From positions 4,115,501 to 4,179,500 of the forward strand of contig FP929003.1 in the NCBI GenBank assembly GCA_000196815.1: 64,000 bases of DNA. Direction: 5' to 3'. A program made the translations under genes and the position numbers. Of the stretch, positions 17,162-25,834 are shown piece by piece. The notes beneath the pieces are model-generated. The model searched no databases. It had not been told where the DNA came from and saw only the letters and a list, made by a program, of their open reading frames with translations. Positions within the stretch are counted from its first letter, which is position 1; each line of letters begins with the position of its first letter. The DNA comes from Nitrospira defluvii (GTDB taxonomy: Bacteria; Nitrospirota; Nitrospiria; Nitrospirales; Nitrospiraceae).

Positions 17162-18142
17162 TTATTCCCTGATGGCGTTTCGCCGTTTCTGAATGTAGGC
17201 GTTCTTCACCGCCGTATACAGATCAAGCGTCGCTTCCTCGACCCCCTGAAATTTCTCCAGATTCAACGAGCGATCGTTCAGAATTTCTTCGACCCGGCCG
17301 CCAATCTGCGCGATCGACGAGGTCGTCCGATTGTGGTGGGCGACCAATGAAGGAATCCCGTTAACCTCGATAATGGGGAACACCATCCAGTTGATCGGAT
17401 TCAGGGCAATATCTCCGACATACCCGATGAGATCCCGAAGAGTAAACGGAGGCAGAAAGGGCAGCACCACGTAAGGCCCGGGCTTCATGCCGTAATACCC
17501 CAATGTCTGCCCGGTATCCTCTTCAGGCGTCGTGATGTCCATATACTTCGCGACATCGACCAGCCCGCCCAATCCGAAGGTGCTGTTCAGAAGAAACCGG
17601 CCGACCTCGGTGCCGGCACCGGATAATTTGCCCTGGGCGAGATTGTTGATCAGCCGGGAGGGAAAACGGATGTTATAAAACAGGTTACTGATCCCGATCT
17701 GCACCGGGTTAGGCACCACTGCGTTATACCCCTGCGCAGCCGGCTTGAGGACCCAGCGGTCCACTTGCCTGTTGAATTCGAACACTTTCGTATTGAGCGG
17801 CTCCCAGGGGTCATACTCTTCCCCCCCCGCAGGCTCGTCGCTCTTGGCAAACGGGTCGTAAAACGGATCTTCGGCCGGTTCGACAGTCGGGTCCGTAGCC
17901 GCAGGCAGAACGTTCTTATTCGCCACCAACATCACATTGGACGAGACGGCCGGGGCGGCAGCGACCTGAACAGTTTTCGCCCCCTCGCCTCGAGACTCCG
18001 CCCGTGCAACGGACTCCACCCCGACACTTGTATTCAACGCGGTTTGAGACGGCCCGCCGGCACATCCCACCACCGTCAAGACCGAAACTGCACACAGCAC
18101 CCTCACGAACCTTCTCGCGTTCACCCCTATCCGATGCACCAT
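17162..18142 (-). CDS. mlaA: MlaA (VacJ) phospholipid-removal lipoprotein
   Basis: A 326-residue lipoprotein with lipobox VVGC (about residue 27). A long Ala/Pro/Glu linker precedes the MlaA domain: YDPWEPLNTKVFEFNRQVDRWVLKP, an NLFYNIRFPSRLINNLAQG segment, RFLLNSTFGLGGLVD and TLGYYGMKPGPYVVLPFLPP. MlaA forms the outer-membrane channel that removes misplaced outer-leaflet phospholipid to the MlaC/MlaBDEF system, which is not in this window. The linker of about 90 residues is longer than in E. coli. Confidence 0.93.
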   Translation of the reverse strand: MVHRIGVNARRFVRVLCAVSVLTVVGCAGGPSQTALNTSVGVESVARAESRGEGAKTVQVAAAPAVSSNVMLVANKNVLPAATDPTVEPAEDPFYDPFAKSDEPAGGEEYDPWEPLNTKVFEFNRQVDRWVLKPAAQGYNAVVPNPVQIGISNLFYNIRFPSRLINNLAQGKLSGAGTEVGRFLLNSTFGLGGLVDVAKYMDITTPEEDTGQTLGYYGMKPGPYVVLPFLPPFTLRDLIGYVGDIALNPINWMVFPIIEVNGIPSLVAHHNRTTSSIAQIGGRVEEILNDRSLNLEKFQGVEEATLDLYTAVKNAYIQKRRNAIRE

Positions 18143-18364
18143 GCCTCCTCACCGAAAGCTCATCATGCCCGATTCGACGCAACCACCACACCGATCCGGT
18201 GCGACAAGCGGACGCACTCTAGCAGAATATACGGACAGCTGCCAGATGATGACGAGCCTCATGCCGACCTCACGGTCAAGCCCGCGATCGCTCCATCGCA
18301 TCTTACCAAGCGAGCCGATCCTGACCAGAAAAAACACAGAAGGTGCGGAGCGCCTCTCACGACC

Positions 18365-19126
18365 TCAGCGACCGAACGCAGCGGCAATGAAGGCGGACAG
18401 CTTGGCAAAATAGGCTCGCCCGCCGACCGACGGCACATCGTTGTGATCGGCCCCGCGCACGATGTAGAACTCCTTCGGCTCTTTCGCGGCGGCAAACGCC
18501 CGTTGGCCCAGCTCGATCGGGATAATGTCGTCACGATCTCCGTGCACGAACAGCTTGGGCAATGACAAATGTGGGAGCCGATCCTCCAGTCGAAACGAGG
18601 CTTCCAGCAACCAGTGCACCGGTAAACCCATGTAATGATGGCGGGCCACGGCCTCGATCGAAGGGAAGCAGGACTCCAGCAGCAGCCCCATGGCAGGCCG
18701 CTGCGTCGCCAGTTCCCCGGCCACCGCGCCGCCCAATGAGCGCCCGAAAATCATCAGACGTTCCGGCCTGATTCGGCGAATGCGCGTGAGATAGTCATAG
18801 GCCCCGATCGCATCCCGATAGAGCCCGTTTTCCGAGGGACGCCCCTGGCTCCTTCCATACCCTCGATAGTCGAACAGAAACACCGACAGCCCCAACCGGT
18901 ACAGGGCGCGAAGATTGTCCAACCGGTGGATCATATTGCCCGCATTCCCGTGGCACCAGAGCAGGACCGGAGACGCGGCAGACTGCTCTGCATACCAACC
19001 GAACAGCTTCGTCCCATCGGGAGCTTGAAACCAGACATCCTCCAACGGCACGCCGCCGGCCGCGGACCAATCGCCCTCTTTCCACGGCTCCGGATGATAG
19101 ACAAAGAATTGATCGAGCAGACTCAT
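18365..19126 (-). CDS. Alpha/beta hydrolase (BEM46/YfhR type)
   Basis: A 253-residue hydrolase. Oxyanion-hole segment LLWCHGNAGN, nucleophile elbow GRSLGG, then acid Asp in HGDRDDIIP and His in GADHNDVP complete a catalytic triad. There is no clear signal peptide; residues 1-8 are weakly hydrophobic. The family includes membrane-associated hydrolases of unknown natural substrate. It begins 15 bp after the DUF4105 gene on the same strand and is probably co-transcribed with it. A 222 bp gap separates it from mlaA downstream. Confidence 0.85.
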   Translation of the reverse strand: MSLLDQFFVYHPEPWKEGDWSAAGGVPLEDVWFQAPDGTKLFGWYAEQSAASPVLLWCHGNAGNMIHRLDNLRALYRLGLSVFLFDYRGYGRSQGRPSENGLYRDAIGAYDYLTRIRRIRPERLMIFGRSLGGAVAGELATQRPAMGLLLESCFPSIEAVARHHYMGLPVHWLLEASFRLEDRLPHLSLPKLFVHGDRDDIIPIELGQRAFAAAKEPKEFYIVRGADHNDVPSVGGRAYFAKLSAFIAAAFGR

Positions 19127-19141
19127 GGCATTCTTTATGAG

Positions 19142-21043
19142 TTAAAAAAACGCCTGTACGGTGAACAGCACGTCATTATCGTGATCACGATGGCTGTACT
19201 CCAGACGAAGGGCCCAGTTCTGTGCGAGCGAGTACCGTTGGCCGACCGACCAACGCATGTCATCGGATTGATCCCCCAGCGCATAGCGTAAGTAGCCCGT
19301 TGAGGCCAACAAGCGCCACCGCTCAGTCAGATCAGCATAGAATCCCACCGAGGCTCCACCTCCGACCCGATGACGCTCATCATAGGCTCGGCTGTAGCTC
19401 CCCTCCACCTCCGCAAACGCAAAGAAGACTTCGCGCCGCAACAGATGCGTTTCGGCCGACGCGCCGATTCCACCGTTGGCACTCCAGTTACTGCAGAGTT
19501 CACACCCTCGGTGCGTGATGGTCTGCATGCCCAGATTCAATTTCCACGACGGCGCACGAAACAGGCCGTCGATGGGAGACAACGACAACACATTGATCAC
19601 GGTTGCCCGCTCAACTCGCGTCTGCTCGGCCCGGTTGTAGTGGCGCAGGCTGAGGGAACCCACTTCGATCTGCGCATCCGGCGTGTAGCCGGGCTCTGGA
19701 TCGAGCAGATCATGATAGGCGGCACGGACCGTGATCTCTTCGAACGTATCGTTGTTACGCCAGCCTCCTCCCAGCGACGCACGCGACGTGCGGTGTCCCG
19801 ATTCCGGCTGCAGGCTGAAGGGGCGAATAGCGAGGTCTTCCGAGGGAATCCGCAATTGGCTGCGGGTGGTCAGGAGTTGCCGATTGTGGGCACGGTAGTC
19901 CGCCGGGTGATCTTCGTCGCGATCCCCCTTATACCGGACATAGTCCGACGCCACATCCAACAGAAAGGCTTGGCGCGCCAACGGCAAACTCTTGACCTCC
20001 GCGGATTGCCCGGCCGAGGCATCGCGCACCAGCCGTTTCACCACTCGCTGTTCCGATGCGGACAAACGCTCGCGCTTGCGGCGGATCACCGTGACCCGCG
20101 AGGGACGGAAGGCAATGTCGTGGACCAGACCCGGTTGTCCCGCCAACAGCCGGACCGTATCCGCCGGGACCGTCCAGAACCGGAAGTGCTCCGTGAGATG
20201 CAGCGAAGGATCGGCATATTCCAATAGCGCTAGCAGGTGATAGGAACAATTCTCCTTGAAGAAGAAATAGTCGAACGACGCATTGCCCAACTCCCACGCA
20301 TGCATGAGCAAGCGCCGGATCTGGCCTACGTCGAAATTCAGGCGATATTCCCAGATGTCGCGATTTTCGATATCCCGGTACTCCTGCACCTTCAGGTAAT
20401 ACGGGATCGTCGAAAAATATCCTGAATACCCACCGAAGATGCCGCGCACAGGATAAGCCAGGCCTTCACCCTGCGGCACATCGGCAGCGAAGTTGATCGT
20501 GTAGGCCAAGATGCGCGTCTGGGGAGTCTGGCCCCGCTGATCGATTCGGAGAAACGTATGGCCGAACATCGAGGCGGGATTATTCATGTAGGCGGACGGG
20601 AAGATCAGGGTGACCGCCTCCGCATCGAATCCGGCAAACCATCCATCGAAGCGGTCACACGTCAAGGGCTTGAGCCGAGCCTCATCGAAACCCAGTTGCC
20701 CCTTCAACCAGGCGTAGCGCGCGACAAAGGCACATTGCGCCGGCTGTTTCGAACGGCCCACGAGTTCATCGGAAAAGAAACCGGCCAGCGTGGCATCCAG
20801 CTCCGTCTGCGGATCGGTCTTGCCATTGAGAGACAAGAAGAAGCCGGGATCGTCCTGTTCACTCGTAGACCCGCCGAACAGATCGGCCCGATAATGCAGC
20901 AACAGGTGCCACTCGCGCTGCTCCGCCAGCCGCAGCCCGCGCGCCTGCCGCTGGAGCTGCGCGAGATAAGAAGGAATCGCGTCATCCGCGGTGGCAGGCA
21001 CCGCCAAGAGAAGACCGGCCAACAGGAACAACAGAATCTGCAC
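19142..21043 (-). CDS. DUF4105 outer-envelope protein with C-terminal barrel-like region
   Basis: A 633-residue exported protein with signal peptide 1-19. The DUF4105 (Lnb N-terminal periplasmic type) core is marked by FPSAYMNNPASMFGHTFLRID, FAADVPQGEGLAYPVRGIFGGYSGYF, RDIWEYRL and FKENCSYHLLALLEYA. The Cys/His residues in those motifs fit a papain-like peptidase or lipase core. Residues about 390-633 alternate in beta-strand fashion and end in FF, consistent with an outer-membrane barrel. The GTG start has no RBS and lies just past a terminator hairpin, so the start is uncertain. Confidence 0.8.
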   Translation of the reverse strand: MQILLFLLAGLLLAVPATADDAIPSYLAQLQRQARGLRLAEQREWHLLLHYRADLFGGSTSEQDDPGFFLSLNGKTDPQTELDATLAGFFSDELVGRSKQPAQCAFVARYAWLKGQLGFDEARLKPLTCDRFDGWFAGFDAEAVTLIFPSAYMNNPASMFGHTFLRIDQRGQTPQTRILAYTINFAADVPQGEGLAYPVRGIFGGYSGYFSTIPYYLKVQEYRDIENRDIWEYRLNFDVGQIRRLLMHAWELGNASFDYFFFKENCSYHLLALLEYADPSLHLTEHFRFWTVPADTVRLLAGQPGLVHDIAFRPSRVTVIRRKRERLSASEQRVVKRLVRDASAGQSAEVKSLPLARQAFLLDVASDYVRYKGDRDEDHPADYRAHNRQLLTTRSQLRIPSEDLAIRPFSLQPESGHRTSRASLGGGWRNNDTFEEITVRAAYHDLLDPEPGYTPDAQIEVGSLSLRHYNRAEQTRVERATVINVLSLSPIDGLFRAPSWKLNLGMQTITHRGCELCSNWSANGGIGASAETHLLRREVFFAFAEVEGSYSRAYDERHRVGGGASVGFYADLTERWRLLASTGYLRYALGDQSDDMRWSVGQRYSLAQNWALRLEYSHRDHDNDVLFTVQAFF

Positions 21044-21050
21044 AGCGGGA

Positions 21051-21088
21051 GAAAAAAGAACAGGGCCCCGGTCGATGGCCGGAGCCCT
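21051..21088 (-). terminator. Intrinsic terminator after the DUF3015 gene
   Basis: On the minus strand AGGGCTCCGG, a 7 nt loop and CCGGGGCCCT form a 10 bp stem with one mismatch, followed by GTTCTTTTTTC. It lies between the DUF3015 stop (21101) and the DUF4105 start (21043), so it should separate the two transcripts, at least partly. Confidence 0.75.
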
Positions 21089-21100
21089 GCCGGAAAGAGG

Positions 21101-21607
21101 TTAACGAGCGACGGCCTGTGCGAGGACGGGGTTCTCGGCGATCGCCTCGTTCAAGGCCTTCACCAGGGCCACCGACGAGGTTTCACCTTCCTGCAGGAAG
21201 GTGCTGTACCGCTCCTGGGTCAGCGCAAAGAACGCGCCATGCTGCGCCTCGGGAATTCTCATGAGGGAGGCGAGGGACGCCAGGTGTTCGCCCTTCCCTT
21301 GCGCCATCTCCTCCGACAAATTCTCAAAATTGATCACGGCAAACACATGCGCTTTCTCAGAGGCCCAAACCTGGCCGTCATTCGTACAGCCGGACGTTCC
21401 CGAGCTGATCGCAAACGTGTTCATGCCCGTAGCATTCGTTGTCACCATCATCACTTGCGGGGCGATGTTCTTCTGATTCTTGAAATCCGCCCAGGCCAGT
21501 TTCCCCAACCCGCAGCCCGGGCCGGTATCGGGATTGGCCGCCAGGACCAACCCGGCCTGCGAGATCACCGCCATCGTGCCCAACGCAACAACGAGTGTCT
21601 TCAGCAT
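21101..21607 (-). CDS. DUF3015-family exported protein
   Basis: A 168-residue protein with signal peptide (MLKTLVVALGTMAVISQAG, cleavage near VLAA). The mature start GPGCGLGKLAWADF and the pair of Cys with TSGCTNDG are typical of DUF3015. Function unknown. The start was set at 21607 because GAAAGGAGGAG lies just upstream; the open frame to 21703 is an extension. An intrinsic terminator follows. Confidence 0.85.
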   Translation of the reverse strand: MLKTLVVALGTMAVISQAGLVLAANPDTGPGCGLGKLAWADFKNQKNIAPQVMMVTTNATGMNTFAISSGTSGCTNDGQVWASEKAHVFAVINFENLSEEMAQGKGEHLASLASLMRIPEAQHGAFFALTQERYSTFLQEGETSSVALVKALNEAIAENPVLAQAVAR

Positions 21608-21813
21608 ACTTCTCCTCCTTTCAAGAAGTGAATGACTCCTGCCAACAGGCGATACGCTCACTGCCAGCGGCATTATAACCAAGCTTTTCAGACTGCAGAA
21701 CAAGAATCTCTCAATGGAGCTCCCGAGGACAGGGCTGCTCGGTCCGTGGATTGGATATGGGTCAAGTTCGCTCGGTCTGACTTGAGGAACAACAGGCCGA
21801 GCGCACGTGGCAA

Positions 21814-22300
21814 TCAGAACCGTTTGGGGCCAGCGAGGCCAGGGTTGAAAAACAAGAACCCCTCATGCGATTCCGCGTTGGGCTGGTGCGTGTGGCCATA
21901 GACGCAAATGGCGGGCCGCGCCCGCGCCAGGAACTTCGCCCCTTCACGGGTCATCCGTCCTCCTTCGAAAAGACGATGGTAGAGAGCGATCCGTGCTCCG
22001 CCAGTTCGATGACCTGCTCGGCAGGAAACCCACAAGCCTCGAATCCATTCACATTGCCAGAAACGACCGTGACCGGGGCTATCCGTTCCAGTTGCTCGAT
22101 GACCTTGCACTTCCCGATGCCTCCGGCCTGCAAGATGTGCTGACCCCAGCAAGGTGATGCGGGATGGTCGGATCGAACAGTCCATACATATCCGAGACCA
22201 CCCCGATGCACATCATCAGGCGTGCTTATTTCGCGGAATCCACCCTCGCCAACGAGTTCCCAGGAACAGTGCGGCACGAGTCCCTGCAAATGCCCAGCAA
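21814..22300 (-). pseudogene. Decayed metallophosphoesterase (YfcE/MJ0936 type)
   Basis: Two reading frames together cover most of a small phosphodiesterase. The first (to about 22010) contains QHILQAGGIGKCKVIEQLE and VTVVSGNVNGFE. The second resumes at ARIALYHRLFEGGRMT and carries the intact YGHTHQP motif and FFNPGLAGPKRF. A frameshift between them, replacement of the usual HxGD metal ligands (QAGGIG where the family has HAGDIG) and loss of the N-terminal DTHG motif all indicate decay. The left limit is the stop of the second frame; the right limit is approximate. Confidence 0.7.
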
Positions 22301-22462
22301 AACTAACAAGTGCCTTGGAGACGAACGTAAACCATGCCTACCATGACTACTGCGCTGAGAGGCATGTGATAATCGTTACTGCTGTTAAGAAACAACACTT
22401 GGTTAGGACTTCGCATTGAGGAGGGAGGGAAAAAGCCTCATATGTGCAGCCGAATCAATGGG

Positions 22463-22493
22463 CGCCAATGCCCGACAATGGCGGGCATTGGCG
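22463..22493. terminator. Perfect 12 bp hairpin below a lipoprotein gene
   Basis: CGCCAATGCCCG, a 7 nt loop, CGGGCATTGGCG. It lies about 40 bp after the stop of the gene at 22531 (minus strand). No T-run follows on that strand, so it may be a terminator or a 3' stabiliser. The rest of the gap 22301-22530 shows nothing further. Confidence 0.5.
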
Positions 22494-22530
22494 TGAATAC
22501 CAATTCAAATAGCACCCTGCACAACAACCC

Positions 22531-23025
22531 TTAGTGAATACCTTTCACCGTGCCTTTGTAACCCGTCACCTGAACTTCCACGTTCTTAAAAAGCCAGAAA
22601 TCCTGTACATCAGCCACATACCGTGGCGCAATGATTATGTCTGCGCCTGATTTGCTAATGGCATCATAAGCGGCTTGGGATGCTGCCTCATGCGCACCAA
22701 CGGAAAATAGGTTAAACAAGCCCGAGAAAAAATCACCCGGTTGAACTGCATATGGATTATACACACCTAGCTGACTAACCACGGCGCCGTCATATAGTAC
22801 GCCATCCGCATACTTATTTGAACTGCCAAATGGAATGGTCAAAAAGTACGTAATTTTTGCCTGACCGGATATTTTCTCGCCGACCGCCACATCGGCTTTC
22901 AACTCATTTGCGGCTAACCTGACCTGTAGCGGAGCCGATACCGTATTGGCGTTGTGTGCAATGCACCCACTCGCCAAAGCAGCGACTGAGAACAGCAAGG
23001 GAGCAATGAGTCTCAGCTTCTTCAT
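22531..23025 (-). CDS. Hypothetical lipoprotein
   Basis: A 164-residue protein with a lipobox signal (LLFSVAALASGC, Cys21). Mature protein: NELKADVAVGEKISGQAKITYF, an aromatic middle (VYNPYAVQPGDFFSGLFNLFSVG) and a small-residue C-terminus ending TGYKGTVKGIH. No family recognised with certainty. RBS AAAGGAG precedes the ATG. The gene and its flanks are visibly AT-richer than neighbouring genes, which suggests acquisition from elsewhere. It stands alone. Confidence 0.7.
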   Translation of the reverse strand: MKKLRLIAPLLFSVAALASGCIAHNANTVSAPLQVRLAANELKADVAVGEKISGQAKITYFLTIPFGSSNKYADGVLYDGAVVSQLGVYNPYAVQPGDFFSGLFNLFSVGAHEAASQAAYDAISKSGADIIIAPRYVADVQDFWLFKNVEVQVTGYKGTVKGIH

Positions 23026-23246
23026 GGGAACTCCTTTTGTGAGAGTTAAGGGAACGAAAACCAGGTTGCTTTATACAATACAGCTCTTAAATTGGCAACA
23101 GCACAATACTTACGGCTTCCCTGTCAGAGATGGAGTCACAGCATGATGACGCAAATATGTGTCGCACCTGTAGTGTCTAAAGATTTCCTTGTACGAGTAG
23201 CCCATGCGCATCCAAGATGACTCCGATACGCATTACACGCCTCGCG

Positions 23247-24380
23247 TTACTTCTTCAGTTCGGACGCGCTCAGTGAATCCTGAACGCTTTTCCACTCGAA
23301 GGTGAACGGCTCGGAGGTCTGCTTGGGCAATGCGGCCAGCTCCGCTTTCAACCGCCCGGCGCGGGCCGCGCTCATGGGGTGCGTGGAGAAGAGCTCCACA
23401 CCTTCCTTGTCTTTTTCCGAGAGACGTTCAAAAAACCGGATCATGCCGTCCGGGGCGATTCGTGCATCGGCCAAGAGTCGAATGCCGGTGACATCCGCTT
23501 CCGTCTCCTGCTCGCGGCCGAACTTCAATGTGGCCAACTCCAAACCCAGTTGCCTGGCCAGCCCGATCAGACCTTGCTGATCTCCCACGAGAATACTCAC
23601 CACCGCGGCTAATCCCATCATCTTTACGAGCCGTTCCATCCCATGCCGCTGCAACACGTGGTTCAACTCATGACTCAACACTCCGGCCACTTCTTCGCCG
23701 CTCTCCGCCTTCTTCATCAAGCCGGTGAACACCACCACATAGCCCCCCGGCAACGCAAACGCGTTCACCACCGGGCTCTGTACCACCGACACCTGAAACG
23801 TGTAGGGGTTGTTGGGAATCTTGGCCGTCATGCGCTGGGTCATTTCCTGCACCGCGCTGACGGCCGGGCCGTCCTTGAGCACCGTTTCTTTGGAGAGGAA
23901 GTCCTGGTAGACCGTTTCGCCGAGCTTCTGTTCCCACTGAACCGGTATGCGGGCGACCGCCCATTCGACGATCAGATCCGACCCGAACCACAGCATCAAT
24001 CCCAGTCCGACCACCACCCCTACGGCACTGCCCCACAAGGCACGATGGCTGTGGCGCGCCCGACGAACCTGCTCGGCCGCCCGTTCCACATGCGCCATCA
24101 ATGCAGAGGGAGCGGCGCGTCGAAACGCGATGATCAATGCCGGATCCTTGAGATACAACGTCCGGACCGATGCGCCGGCTCCCCACGACACCACCAGCTG
24201 ATCATGATCCAGCCCCCCCGCCTCAACGGACATGGCCGTGAATGCGATGGCCTCTTCGACGAGCGGAGAGTTCCCGACCGGAGCCATGGTCAGACCATCC
24301 GCCGACACCGTGACATGACAAGGCGCACCGGCGGCAGGCAGGCCATCACCGAAACAGAGCGCGTTGGGAGTAGGGTTCAT
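23247..24380 (-). CDS. M48-family zinc metallopeptidase with N-terminal domain and one membrane segment
   Basis: A 377-residue protein. Residues 1-110 form an N-terminal domain (probably cytoplasmic), one transmembrane segment spans about 115-135 (WGSAVGVVVGLGLMLWFG), and the M48 peptidase follows. The HExxH motif is H237-E238-L-N-H241 (SHELNHVLQRHG) and the third ligand Glu lies in EQETEADVTG. The family includes HtpX, LoiP and BepA; with a single N-terminal anchor the catalytic part should face the periplasm. The substrate is unknown. Confidence 0.88.
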   Translation of the reverse strand: MNPTPNALCFGDGLPAAGAPCHVTVSADGLTMAPVGNSPLVEEAIAFTAMSVEAGGLDHDQLVVSWGAGASVRTLYLKDPALIIAFRRAAPSALMAHVERAAEQVRRARHSHRALWGSAVGVVVGLGLMLWFGSDLIVEWAVARIPVQWEQKLGETVYQDFLSKETVLKDGPAVSAVQEMTQRMTAKIPNNPYTFQVSVVQSPVVNAFALPGGYVVVFTGLMKKAESGEEVAGVLSHELNHVLQRHGMERLVKMMGLAAVVSILVGDQQGLIGLARQLGLELATLKFGREQETEADVTGIRLLADARIAPDGMIRFFERLSEKDKEGVELFSTHPMSAARAGRLKAELAALPKQTSEPFTFEWKSVQDSLSASELKK

Positions 24381-24419
24381 CAGGCTTGGACGTTCCTCAT
24401 AAAGAAATACTGCCTTTGA

Positions 24420-24545
24420 GGCGGGCGTTCAAAACGCCGGCCAACGCGGCCGCAGGCGAGAAAAAACCGGAGGCGTACCCTCTGGGGTACGTTGAGGATT
24501 TTTTCGAACCGAGAACAAAGTTGGCCGGCGTTTTCAGCGCCCGCC
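24420..24545. repeat. Foldback intergenic element, copy D
   Basis: A 126 bp element with the best terminal inverted repeat of the four: GGCGGGCGTTCAAAACGCC against GGCGGGCGCTGAAAACGCC, continuing GGCCAAC in both (26 bp, two mismatches). The centre is GTAC-N8-GTAC between GGAGGC and GTTGAGG, a variant of the core seen in copies A-C. It lies between the AIM24 and M48 genes. Confidence 0.75.
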
Positions 24546-24554
24546 ATTCAGCCG

Positions 24555-25238
24555 TTATTCCGAAACAGGGATGAACTGTCGTATCCAATTCCCAAAACTG
24601 CCGGGATTGCGGCTTTGGATGTAGACCACGCCGGGGCCACGGAAGCGGCACACCAGCCCTTCACCGGACGTCAAACTGGCAATCCAGCCGGAGGAGGCCT
24701 TTTCGATATTGTATGTGGTGGTGGACGTCCAGGCGACCAGGTGGCTATTGTCGACGATGTACTCTTCGTTCGGCTTCAGCTCTATTTTGTGGATCGCCCC
24801 GAAGCTGTTCAGGATCAGCTGGCCGGTCCCGCCGATCTTCAGGATAAAAAACCCTTCGCCGCCCAGCAGGCCGCGCGTGAGACTTTGCATCTTGCTCTCG
24901 ATCTTCACTCCTTCCGCGCCGGCCAGAAACCCATCCTTCTGCACCATGTATTCATTCACGCCGTCGAGATCCAGCAAGACAATTTCACCGGGTACGGTCG
25001 GGGCCAGGAGCACTTCCCCCGCTCCACGGCTGGCGCGGAGCGTCTGGAAGAAAAACTTCTCGCCGCTGAGCATCTTCCGTGACAAGGCGCCCAGGAAACC
25101 GCCCTCCATTTTGCTTTCGATATCGATCGTCGGCGAGGCGGCCACCATGGCGCCGGACTCGGCTTTCACCGTCTCCCCTTCGTTCAGATAGACGCGCACC
25201 ATCGGAAATGCCCCGGGATACAGAATCTCACTCTTCAT
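24555..25238 (-). CDS. AIM24/TIGR00266-family protein
   Basis: A 227-residue beta-prism-type protein. Diagnostic segments are YPGAFPMVRVYLNEGETVKA, ESGAMVAASPTIDIESKMEGG, GEVLLAPTVPGEIVLLDL, EYIVDNSHLVAWTSTT and FRGPGVVYIQSR. Bacterial members are widespread and functionally uncharacterised; the yeast homologue acts in mitochondrial inner-membrane organisation. The start at 25238 has GAAGGGAG upstream. In the following gap 25239-25498 a short frame (to about 25423) encodes a protein-like tail (VLCDRRGLLKIGRVYSDRD) but no start is evident. Confidence 0.9.
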   Translation of the reverse strand: MKSEILYPGAFPMVRVYLNEGETVKAESGAMVAASPTIDIESKMEGGFLGALSRKMLSGEKFFFQTLRASRGAGEVLLAPTVPGEIVLLDLDGVNEYMVQKDGFLAGAEGVKIESKMQSLTRGLLGGEGFFILKIGGTGQLILNSFGAIHKIELKPNEEYIVDNSHLVAWTSTTTYNIEKASSGWIASLTSGEGLVCRFRGPGVVYIQSRNPGSFGNWIRQFIPVSE

Positions 25239-25498
25239 CTCGCGCTCCCTTCTTGAAACCACAGCCCCCTGACGATGCAGCCGATTCTGTGGAATGTCCC
25301 CCATCCTGTCAAGTCACGCCCGACTTCCAGCCAGGCACCGTCTTATGCGACCGGCGCGGCCTGCTCAAGATCGGCAGAGTTTACTCCGATAGAGACCACA
25401 CGGGCACCCTCATGTTCGAATAGGCGAGTCGTCTTCACGACGAATGCCCTGGTGACCGACCACCCGGCTGACGGCATGGACCGTATGCGAGCGTACCC

Positions 25499-25834
25499 AT
25501 GAAGAGAGTCGTCATCGAAGAACTCACGACTGGCATGATTCTCGCCAAACCGGTCACCAACAACGCCGGGTTGGTAGTGCTTCCTGTCGGCGCCGAGCTG
25601 GATGAAGCGACCCTCTCACGATTGCAGCGACTCGGCCTGACGTCCGTCTATGTGGAGGGGGAGTCGGGCGACGCGAGCGGCAAGACGCTCGACGAACTGG
25701 AGGCCGAGCTCGACCACCGCTTTCGACTGGTGGCGCAGGATCCGATTCAATGCCAACTACGCGAGGCGATTCGACTCCACCTTCGAACCACGCATGGAAT
25801 CAGCGACCATCCGGAGGCGACGCCATCGGCATGA
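25499..25834 (+). CDS. Small protein resembling the N-terminal domain of HD-GYP proteins
   Basis: A 111-residue protein. KRVVIEELTTGMILAKPVTNNAG and VVLPVGAELDEATLSRLQRLGL strongly resemble the linker or N-terminal module that precedes HD-GYP phosphodiesterase domains; the catalytic HD domain itself is absent. Its stop overlaps the start of the HDOD gene (ATGA), so translation is coupled. It is the first gene of a three-gene signalling operon and probably acts as a stand-alone regulatory partner. Confidence 0.7.
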   Translation: MKRVVIEELTTGMILAKPVTNNAGLVVLPVGAELDEATLSRLQRLGLTSVYVEGESGDASGKTLDELEAELDHRFRLVAQDPIQCQLREAIRLHLRTTHGISDHPEATPSA

